Shown piece after piece: positions 8,768 through 14,633 of a DNA stretch of 17,356 nucleotides. Position numbers and translations under genes: made by a program. Source of the DNA: Bacteroidaceae bacterium (lineage in GTDB: Bacteria > Bacteroidota > Bacteroidia > Bacteroidales > Bacteroidaceae). Numbering within the stretch: position 1 is the stretch's first letter; each line of letters opens with the position of its first letter. Location of the stretch: contig JAEEOD010000350.1 of assembly GCA_016284115.1 (NCBI GenBank), forward strand, positions 1 through 17,356. The letters are read 5' to 3'. The notes under the pieces were generated by a model. That model saw only the letters and a program-made list of their open reading frames with translations. It did no database searches and was not told where the DNA came from.

Positions 8768-9505
8768 ATGAAAAAGCTAATTATGATGGCGTTGACATTA
8801 GCTGCCGCAGTTACGGTTTCAGCGCAAGACTACAAGGTGGAAACCTTTAAGACAAAGAGCGGTAAGGATGTGAATATCACCCTTATCAAACATGCTACAA
8901 TGGCTATAGAGTTTCAAGGATACGAGATCCATGTAGATGCTGTGCCTAATTATGGTACTGACTATTCTAAGTTCCCCAAAGGTGATTTGATTCTGGTAAC
9001 CCACGAACATGGAGATCATTTCAATCCTGAAACCATTGAACTGATTAGCAAGCCCAACAACTTGCTGTTTATGAACCAGCGTTGCTTCGACCGAATGAAC
9101 AAGGGTATGGTGTTACGTAATGGTGATACACGCAACATTACGAAGGATATCTCACTGAAGGTAGTTCCTGCTTATAACACAACACCAGATCATCTGCAGT
9201 TCCACCCCAAAGGTGTGGGTAACGGCTATGTGCTGAAAATCGACGGCTTGAAGATTTATATTGCAGGTGATACTGAAGATATACCTGAAATGTCTAACCT
9301 GAAGGACGAACAGATTGATGTAGCATTTATTCCTGTGAACCAACCTTACACAATGACGGTGGAGCAGGCTATCCGTGCTGCTTGGATGATTCAGCCTAAA
9401 GTGTTGATTCCTTATCACTTTGGTCAGACTGACATCAAGCCTATCAAGGAGCGTCTGGATGCTGACAAATCAGGTATCGATGTATGGTTGAGAGAAATGC
9501 AGTAA
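8768..9505 (+). CDS. Exported MBL-fold (metallo-beta-lactamase superfamily) hydrolase
   Basis: A 245-residue metal-dependent hydrolase of the UlaG-like MBL branch. Residues 1-20 form a signal peptide (MKKLIMMALTLAAAVTVSAQ), so it is periplasmic or otherwise exported, with no lipobox cysteine. Metal ligands visible are 'THEHGDHF' (His79, His81, Asp83, His84), His142 or His146 in 'TPDHLQFHPKG', Asp168 in 'IAGDTED' and His217 in 'IPYHFGQTD'. The set is complete for two zinc ions. It follows the helicase stop by 12 bases with no terminator, so co-transcription is likely, although one partner is exported and the other is not. The terminator at 9573-9596 lies downstream. The substrate is unknown. 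It lacks the features of true beta-lactamases and of the RNase J/CPSF branch. Confidence 0.86.
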   Translation: MKKLIMMALTLAAAVTVSAQDYKVETFKTKSGKDVNITLIKHATMAIEFQGYEIHVDAVPNYGTDYSKFPKGDLILVTHEHGDHFNPETIELISKPNNLLFMNQRCFDRMNKGMVLRNGDTRNITKDISLKVVPAYNTTPDHLQFHPKGVGNGYVLKIDGLKIYIAGDTEDIPEMSNLKDEQIDVAFIPVNQPYTMTVEQAIRAAWMIQPKVLIPYHFGQTDIKPIKERLDADKSGIDVWLREMQ

Positions 9506-9572
9506 ATTGATGAGTAATAATTAAGTGGCTCTTATTGCAAAAGTGTAGTGAATGTAGAGCCTATAAAAAAAG

Positions 9573-9596
9573 TCCCCCTCTTGTGATAGAGGGGGA
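9573..9596. terminator. Bidirectional terminator between the MBL and EamA genes
   Basis: A perfect 9-bp stem TCCCCCTCT/AGAGGGGGA (arms 9573-9581 and 9588-9596) with a six-base loop. T-runs follow on the plus strand (from 9599) and an A-run precedes it (9565-9571), which becomes a T-run on the minus strand. Both convergent genes stop within 70 bases, so it can serve both. Confidence 0.93.
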
Positions 9597-9612
9597 TGTT
9601 TTTTTCTTTTTT

Positions 9613-10512
9613 TTATTCTTGTTTCTGAGTTACCAAGTAAGCGCCTACCAATACGAGCACTGCTGCCACAGGTTTATCCCAGGTAAGGATATCCTGACCA
9701 ATGGCAATCGCGATGAGAGATGCAACAATGGGTTGCAGGTTTGTGTAGATACTCACGGTAGTAGCACGCAAGTATTTCATTGCGTAAGGAATCATGAAAT
9801 ATCCCATTACGGTAGCAAATACCACTATGAAGGCCATACTGCCAATACCCATCAGTCCTTCGCTAAATCCATAATCACCACTGAACAACTTAGTTTGTCC
9901 AAACTCATTCCAAGCAAAAGGCAATACGGCAATTGTGGATACGAGGAACGTCCATTTCATCTGTGTTACAGCACTATATTTCGCTGATACCTTGCTGGTG
10001 ATGATAAGATAGATTACCCAAGTCAGCAAGCTCATCAAAGCGAAGAAGATACCCAACAGGTCGTTGCTGCCAGCTTCTGTCTGCCATTTTACCAATACCA
10101 ATAATGCGGCACCAGCAATACCCAAACAAACGCCCAATAGTTTGACACCTGTAATCTTCTCGTTCAGGAAGAGGGCAGCCAAAATCATGGTTCCAATGGG
10201 CACCAACGTAGCAATGAGGGAATAATAAACAGGACTTGTATAATTCAGTGACCACGCAGTGAGGGTTTGCGAAATGACAAATCCCGTAAGACCACCCAGC
10301 ATAATCACAATCAGGTCTTTCTTTTCAACTTTCTCCTTAGGCAGGAAAGCAGCTATCAACCAGAAAATCAATGCGGCACCAATACAACGAAGGGCCATAT
10401 AGACCATTGGAGTGGTCCAGTCTTCCAGCAAGTATTTGGTAACAGGAACGCCCAAACCAAAAATAACGTTGGCCAGAATCACCGCTGCATGTCCGTTTAC
10501 TTTTTTATCCAT
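9613..10512 (-). CDS. EamA-family (DMT superfamily) membrane exporter
   Basis: A 299-residue inner-membrane protein with about ten hydrophobic helices arranged as two five-helix EamA repeats. The first repeat covers ~8-141 and contains 'ANVIFGLGVPVTKYLL' and the charged pair 'LNEKITGVKLLGVCLGIAGAALL'. The second covers ~150-297 and ends 'VLVLVGAYLVTQ'. The 'F.NE......G..L...G..L' signature at the end of repeat one is characteristic of drug/metabolite transporters. Such proteins export small metabolites such as amino acids, but the substrate cannot be inferred here. The ATG at 10512 follows an AT-rich leader. The gene is divergent from the thioesterase and converges on the MBL gene at a shared terminator. 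Confidence 0.88.
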   Translation of the reverse strand: MDKKVNGHAAVILANVIFGLGVPVTKYLLEDWTTPMVYMALRCIGAALIFWLIAAFLPKEKVEKKDLIVIMLGGLTGFVISQTLTAWSLNYTSPVYYSLIATLVPIGTMILAALFLNEKITGVKLLGVCLGIAGAALLVLVKWQTEAGSNDLLGIFFALMSLLTWVIYLIITSKVSAKYSAVTQMKWTFLVSTIAVLPFAWNEFGQTKLFSGDYGFSEGLMGIGSMAFIVVFATVMGYFMIPYAMKYLRATTVSIYTNLQPIVASLIAIAIGQDILTWDKPVAAVLVLVGAYLVTQKQE

Positions 10513-10560
10513 AATCTTATTTTTTAGGTTAGATGCTGCGAAGTTAAGAATAATTCTCCT

Positions 10561-10568
10561 TATATTTG
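10561..10568 (+). promoter_or_regulatory. -7 element of the thioesterase gene
   Basis: TATATTTG matches TAnnTTTG exactly and lies 26 bases before the ATG at 10595. No convincing TTG lies 19-21 bases upstream, so the -33 element is weak or absent. Confidence 0.45.
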
Positions 10569-10594
10569 CTAAAACTATTCAAAATTGACAGACT

Positions 10595-11077
10595 ATGCGT
10601 AAGATTAAGAATCCGTGGTTGCATAAAGACCATTACGACTGTTTCGGTTGTTGTCCTGATAATCCTATTGGGGTTAAGATGGAATTCTATGAAGATGGGG
10701 ATGATATTGTGTCTTTCTGGAAACCATCAACTCATTATCAAGGATGGATTGATACGTTACACGGGGGCATTCATAGTACATTGCTCGATGAGATTTGTGG
10801 ATGGGTGGTTTTTCGTAAGTTGCAGACGAGTGGAATGACCACTAAATTAGAACTGCGTTATCATAAGCCTATTATGACTACTGAGCCAATGATTACTTTA
10901 CGTGCTCACTTAGTGTGGAAGCGTATGGGTATGGCAAATATCGAGGCTGCTATATATAATGAAAAAGGTGAGGTTTGCACTGAAGCAAACGCCACCTATT
11001 TCACTTTTCCTCAAGATAAAGCCCGAGAGATGGGCTTCACCACGTGTGAGTTGGAAGACGAACAAATACTGTTTTAG
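10595..11077 (+). CDS. PaaI-type hotdog-fold thioesterase
   Basis: A 160-residue cytosolic protein of the 4HBT/PaaI superfamily. The central signature is 'LHGGIHSTLLDEICGW' (residues ~56-71), where the HGG loop precedes the hotdog helix and the Asp/Glu are the usual catalytic positions. A cysteine-rich start 'CFGCCPDNPIGVKMEF' (~16-31) is common in this subgroup. The family hydrolyses acyl-CoA or acyl-ACP thioesters. Its stop overlaps that of convergent fabD by four bases, so a lipid-related role is suggestive, but the genes lie on opposite strands and need not be co-regulated. The acyl substrate is unknown. Confidence 0.85.
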   Translation: MRKIKNPWLHKDHYDCFGCCPDNPIGVKMEFYEDGDDIVSFWKPSTHYQGWIDTLHGGIHSTLLDEICGWVVFRKLQTSGMTTKLELRYHKPIMTTEPMITLRAHLVWKRMGMANIEAAIYNEKGEVCTEANATYFTFPQDKAREMGFTTCELEDEQILF

Positions 11078-11961
11078 CCAACCCCGTGAGCTGATACATC
11101 TTTGTTGACGCGATGTATCAACCCCTGCAGTACTGCACCAGGACCACATTCTGTAAAGTCGTCTGCGCCATCGGCCAACATATTCTCAACAATCTGTGTC
11201 CAGCGAACTGGAGCTGTAAGTTGTGCTACCAAGTTAGCTTTAATTTCTGCTGGATCAGTGTGAGGTTTAGCATCTACATTCTGATAAACAGGGCACTTAG
11301 GAGTATTGAAGTTGGTTGAGTTGATAGCTGCTTCCAATTCTTCTTTTGCAGGTTGCATCAATGGAGAATGGAAAGCACCACCCACCTTCAGAGGCAATGC
11401 GCGTTTAGCACCAGCAGCCTTCATAAGTTCACAAGCTTTGTTGATTCCTTCAATAGAACCAGAAATTACAATCTGTCCAGGACAGTTGTAGTTAGCTGCA
11501 ACAACAATGTTTCCTCCTTCAGTAATAAGGTGGCAAATTTCTTCCACTTTCTCATCAGGCAAGTTAATGATAGCCGCCATAGTTGATGGCTGAGCCTCAC
11601 ATGCTTTCTGCATGGCCATAGCGCGAGCATACACCAGTTTCAAACCATCCTCGAAACTCAATGCTCCAGCTGCTACCAATGCTGAGAACTCACCTAAAGA
11701 GTGACCTGCAGTCATTTCTGGGTTGAACTTGTCGCCCAAACAGAGGGCAGAAATGACAGAGTGAAGGAATACGGCAGGCTGTGTTACTTTTGTCTGCTTC
11801 AATTCTTCGTCGGTACCATCGAACATAATATCAGTGATGCGATAGCCCAAAATATCATTAGCTTTGTCAAAAAGTTCTTTTGCCAATGGATTGTTTTCAT
11901 AGAGGTCTTTACCCATTCCTACAAACTGAGCACCTTGCCCAGGAAACACAAATGCTTTCAT
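11074..11961 (-). CDS. fabD: Malonyl-CoA:ACP transacylase FabD
   Basis: This enzyme transfers malonyl from CoA to acyl carrier protein, supplying elongation units to type II fatty-acid synthesis. At 295 residues it has the usual length. The N-terminal 'FVFPGQGAQFVGMG' (4-17), nucleophile elbow 'GHSLGEFSAL' (Ser88), Arg113 in 'YARAMAMQ', His198 in 'GAFHSPLM' and the late 'ECGPGAVLQGL' all match FabD, so the catalytic Ser-His pair and the carboxylate-binding Arg are present. The ATG at 11961 starts directly at the conserved 'MKAFVFPGQG'. No other fatty-acid synthesis genes adjoin it, so it is an isolated copy. It ends by overlapping the thioesterase stop, with no hairpin between them. Confidence 0.97.
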   Translation of the reverse strand: MKAFVFPGQGAQFVGMGKDLYENNPLAKELFDKANDILGYRITDIMFDGTDEELKQTKVTQPAVFLHSVISALCLGDKFNPEMTAGHSLGEFSALVAAGALSFEDGLKLVYARAMAMQKACEAQPSTMAAIINLPDEKVEEICHLITEGGNIVVAANYNCPGQIVISGSIEGINKACELMKAAGAKRALPLKVGGAFHSPLMQPAKEELEAAINSTNFNTPKCPVYQNVDAKPHTDPAEIKANLVAQLTAPVRWTQIVENMLADGADDFTECGPGAVLQGLIHRVNKDVSAHGVG

Positions 11962-12014
11962 AATCTTTATATCTTTGTTGTTATAAACTTCTTTGTAAAA
12001 TTATATTTCGGCTG

Positions 12015-12022
12015 CAAAGATA
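12015..12022 (-). promoter_or_regulatory. -7 element of fabD
   Basis: On the minus strand this reads TATCTTTG, an exact TAnnTTTG match, 53 bases before the fabD ATG. A TTG at the usual -33 distance is not evident. The leader would be roughly 45 bases. Confidence 0.45.
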
Positions 12023-12121
12023 CAATGAAAAAAACTATTCTTGCCCCTTACATACTACATTTAACAAATTATAGCACATAAGAGGCTGAAAATCTGCACA
12101 AAAAGGATGATAATGTGCAAA

Positions 12122-12571
12122 TCAATCAATCATTAAATCTTTTTTCAGTTGCTTTTCTGAAGGGACACAGAACAATGAAGCTGTAAGTCCGATACATGCA
12201 CAAAGAATGCACGAGGTGCTTTGCATGAGATAATAACCAATAATGCCAGTAATAACAGGGATGGCAAGCAACAAGATTCTTACACTGCTCCACATCACAT
12301 ACTGACTCATTGCGGCGTCAGTGCTAGCATCTGTATCAATCTTTTTCTTTTTAACCCAGGCAAAGAGCTTCAATGCGGCAGGAATACAGCAAGCTGTAAG
12401 TAGAATCACGATTGTCTCAGTGAAATAAACTGCTCTTACATTGTCAGCATAGGCACCAGTAAGATTGAATCCGCCAGTTTCTCCTAATATGATGATAAAC
12501 AAGGCTGCGAACCATAAGTAGGCGAAATTTCGCTTCAATGTAGCGACAGCTTGTCTGATATTCTCTTCCAT
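12122..12571 (-). CDS. Small four-helix membrane protein, function unknown
   Basis: I do not recognise a named family. The 149-residue protein has four hydrophobic segments at about 17-31, 49-73, 93-115 and 119-136. A charged cytoplasmic-looking loop 'KKKKIDTDASTD' (74-85) lies between helices two and three, and the tail 'SEKQLKKDLMID' is charged. Helix four is cysteine-rich ('SCILCACIGL'). The lysine-rich loop suggests both ends and that loop face the cytoplasm. It resembles small conserved integral membrane proteins seen in Bacteroides/Prevotella. It may be independent of fabD (160-base gap) and has its own TAnnTTTG element upstream. The coding frame is clean and the antisense frames are not plausible genes. 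Confidence 0.75.
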   Translation of the reverse strand: MEENIRQAVATLKRNFAYLWFAALFIIILGETGGFNLTGAYADNVRAVYFTETIVILLTACCIPAALKLFAWVKKKKIDTDASTDAAMSQYVMWSSVRILLLAIPVITGIIGYYLMQSTSCILCACIGLTASLFCVPSEKQLKKDLMID

Positions 12572-12596
12572 AAATGATACGGTTTTGATGATTATA

Positions 12597-12629
12597 TTGC
12601 AAAGATAAGGAAAATAGTTTGTAAATTTG
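12597..12629 (+). promoter_or_regulatory. Promoter of the HAD-MFS pair
   Basis: TTG at 12597-12599 and TAAATTTG (exact TAnnTTTG) at 12622-12629 are 22 bases apart, slightly longer than the usual 19-21. The predicted start near 12636 leaves a leader of about 22 bases before the ATG at 12658. Confidence 0.5.
12600..12607 (-). promoter_or_regulatory. -7 element of the small membrane protein gene
   Basis: The minus strand reads TATCTTTG, identical to the fabD -7 element and 29 bases before the ATG at 12571. It sits directly beside the -33 TTG of the opposite-strand HAD promoter. Confidence 0.5.
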
Positions 12630-12657
12630 CACCGGTTTTTGATAACTATTGTTTTTT

Positions 12658-13317
12658 ATGGATAAAAAAGAGAGATTGTCAGTACTATTCGATTTTGATG
12701 GTGTGGTGATGGACACAGAGTCACAATACAGCGTGTTCTGGCACCGGATAGGCGTTGAGTATCTGCAGCACGACAATTTGGAACAGATTATCAAAGGACA
12801 GACCCTGACTACCATATTCAATACATACTTCAAAGGATTAGAAGACCAATGGGAAACCATTGACGAACAATTGAAATATTTTGAGCAGCATATGAAGTAT
12901 GAATATATTGATGGGTTTGAGGATTTTCTGCACGATTTAAAAGCTCATGACGTGATGACGGCTGTGGTGACCAGTTCTGATGAAGGGAAAATGTCTGCTG
13001 TATATGCTGCTCATCCTGAAATACCCCAACTGTTTGATTGCATCTTCACTGCTGAAATGTTCACAAAATCAAAGCCAAATCCTGATTGCTATTTGTTGGG
13101 AATGAGAACTTTTGGCACAGATGCTGCACACACTTTCGTGTTTGAAGATTCCTTTAACGGACTGAAATCAGGTTTGGCGTCTGGAGCTACTGTTGTAGGT
13201 TTAGCAACCACTAATAAGGCAGAAGATATAGCTCCGTTTTGTCATCATGTGTTGCATGACTACAAGGGTTTCTCTTTTGACAAACTGATTGAACTCAATG
13301 AAAGAAAGCACTCATAA
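12658..13317 (+). CDS. HAD-superfamily phosphatase, beta-phosphoglucomutase-like
   Basis: A 219-residue cytosolic HAD hydrolase with a C1-type helical cap. Motif I is 'LFDFDGVVMDTE' (nucleophile Asp12, acid/base Asp14), motif II 'VVTSSDE', motif III lysine in 'KSKPNPDCYLLG' and motif IV 'FVFEDSFNGLKSGLASGA'. This pattern is shared by phosphoglycolate phosphatases, sugar-phosphate phosphatases and beta-phosphoglucomutases, so the substrate is open. I chose the ATG at 12658 (MDKKERLS) over a TTG nine bases earlier, because it is the only ATG before motif I. The downstream MFS gene overlaps its 3' end, so the two are probably translated together. Transport and dephosphorylation of a related metabolite is an attractive but unproven link. 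Confidence 0.88.
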   Translation: MDKKERLSVLFDFDGVVMDTESQYSVFWHRIGVEYLQHDNLEQIIKGQTLTTIFNTYFKGLEDQWETIDEQLKYFEQHMKYEYIDGFEDFLHDLKAHDVMTAVVTSSDEGKMSAVYAAHPEIPQLFDCIFTAEMFTKSKPNPDCYLLGMRTFGTDAAHTFVFEDSFNGLKSGLASGATVVGLATTNKAEDIAPFCHHVLHDYKGFSFDKLIELNERKHS

Positions 13318-14263
13318 ATTGATGACGCTGGATTTTTGGCGTATTTGCATTGCTAATTTTATGTTTTATGCAGCAGTATGGACATTGTTGCCCATGTTGC
13401 CGGCTCAATGTTATTTAATGGGATTAAACCAATCTAAGATGGCAGTTTCGTTTCTGCTGTTTGTGGTTGCAATGATATGCGTTGGACCGTTACATGCATT
13501 TCTAGGTGATGTATTTAAAAGGAAATATGTGTTGATTATATCCACTTTATCAACAGCTCTATGTTTTGGTGGCTGGTGTTTTGCTAATGAGTCATGGCAT
13601 GTGATGATGATAATGTTTTTGGCTGGTGCTTCTTTTGGAATCGCTACTACTGCTGGCATTACCATAGGTATCGATATAACTCAATCTAATCGTCGTGGAG
13701 TAGGTAACAGAATATATGCTTTTTCAGGAGCCTTTGGCATGTTATTAGGAATATGTTGTTTGTCACCCCTCTATCTGATGATGGATTTCAGTATTTTGGT
13801 AATCATATCAATGGTATTGTTTTTCTTGTGTATAGTATTGGAAGTTGGAGTTTATGTGGCTTTCAGGGCACCAATAGGAGTAGGGGTGTTCAACCTTGAT
13901 CGTTTTTTCTTGCCATTGGCTTGGATACCGGCCGTTAATGTGGTTATGCTGTCGTTTGGCATAGGATTGTTATTTAATTTACTTCCACCTTATTATTGGA
14001 TTGGGGTATTGATGATAGTGGGCATTACTATTATAACACCTCTATTAACTCGACTATTTGTTAAACTCTCTCATCATTGCCAAAGAGGTACAGCCAACAC
14101 TACCTTTCAGCTTGCCACTCAAGCTGGGCTTATTATGGGATTGGTGGAGGGGGAAAGAATTGCTAACAATCTCCTTTTTGGCGTCATCACCATCTTGCTT
14201 TCGGTACTGATGTTTTGCACCGTTACATGGCCATATTTCAAGCAGAAGCGTGTTCGCCCTTAA
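13298..14263 (+). CDS. MFS-type transporter, short
   Basis: An inner-membrane transporter of about 321 residues if it begins at ATG 13298, which overlaps the HAD gene by 20 bases; ATG 13322, just after the HAD stop, is an alternative. The first half has six clear helices, beginning 'LDFWRICIANFMFYAAVW', with a degenerate MFS motif A 'GDVFKRK' between helices two and three. The second half has about four to five helices, whereas standard MFS proteins have twelve helices and ~400 residues. The 'RGTANTTFQLATQAGLIMG' segment fits the late MFS helices, so part of the second half seems missing or compressed. No frameshift or stop is visible. The stop lies one base from that of the convergent dgkA gene. 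The substrate is unknown. Confidence 0.8.
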   Translation: MKESTHKLMTLDFWRICIANFMFYAAVWTLLPMLPAQCYLMGLNQSKMAVSFLLFVVAMICVGPLHAFLGDVFKRKYVLIISTLSTALCFGGWCFANESWHVMMIMFLAGASFGIATTAGITIGIDITQSNRRGVGNRIYAFSGAFGMLLGICCLSPLYLMMDFSILVIISMVLFFLCIVLEVGVYVAFRAPIGVGVFNLDRFFLPLAWIPAVNVVMLSFGIGLLFNLLPPYYWIGVLMIVGITIITPLLTRLFVKLSHHCQRGTANTTFQLATQAGLIMGLVEGERIANNLLFGVITILLSVLMFCTVTWPYFKQKRVRP

Positions 14264-14264
14264 T

Positions 14265-14633
14265 TTAGAAGAGTGCTAAAATATAGGGGAGGAATACTAT
14301 AAGACCAACAATAGCTGCTGTGATAGCTGTTACCAAGACAGCACCGGCAGCTATATCTTTTACCTCTCCGGCGACCTTTTGCCATTCAGGTGAAACCAGG
14401 TCAACAAGTCTTTCTATAGCAGAGTTGAACAATTCGGCAGCTATAACTGTTCCAATGCATAGCATCACTACCATCCATTCTATATGTGTAATGCTAAAGA
14501 TAAATCCTGCTACTATTACTGTGATGGCTGCTACTATATGAAACGTAATATTCTGCTCGTGCCCAGCACAAGTTAAGATGCCTTTCCAGGCAAAAATAAA
14601 ACTCTTCAGTTGTTTCTTAAAATTATAACTCAT
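14265..14633 (-). CDS. dgkA: Diacylglycerol/undecaprenol kinase, DgkA family
   Basis: A 122-residue inner-membrane kinase that phosphorylates diacylglycerol or undecaprenol, feeding phospholipid turnover or the lipid carrier for cell-wall synthesis. The family signature is intact: 'HEQN' (25-28), 'AAELFNSAIERLVDL' (Glu67 and Glu74, with Asn70) and 'GEVKDIAAGAVLV' (Lys92, Asp93). Three hydrophobic helices lie at ~32-48, 52-70 and 95-120. In Gram-positive homologues the true substrate is undecaprenol, and the sequence cannot settle which applies here. The start codon overlaps the stop of the RSH gene (ATGA at 14630-14633), so expression is likely coupled to (p)ppGpp synthesis. Confidence 0.92.
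   Translation of the reverse strand: MSYNFKKQLKSFIFAWKGILTCAGHEQNITFHIVAAITVIVAGFIFSITHIEWMVVMLCIGTVIAAELFNSAIERLVDLVSPEWQKVAGEVKDIAAGAVLVTAITAAIVGLIVFLPYILALF

Noticed and set aside
8768..9505. Antibiotic-type beta-lactamase
   Set aside because: The zinc ligands fit the wider MBL superfamily, but the sequence resembles UlaG-like hydrolases and lacks class B lactamase features.
9535..9987. Plus-strand frame of 150 codons opposite the EamA gene
   Set aside because: It runs through the terminator and antisense to conserved transmembrane helices, with no start signal or domain.
12095..12119. TGCACA/TGTGCA inverted repeat after the small membrane protein gene
   Set aside because: A six-base stem with a 13-base loop and no following T-run is too weak to call a terminator.
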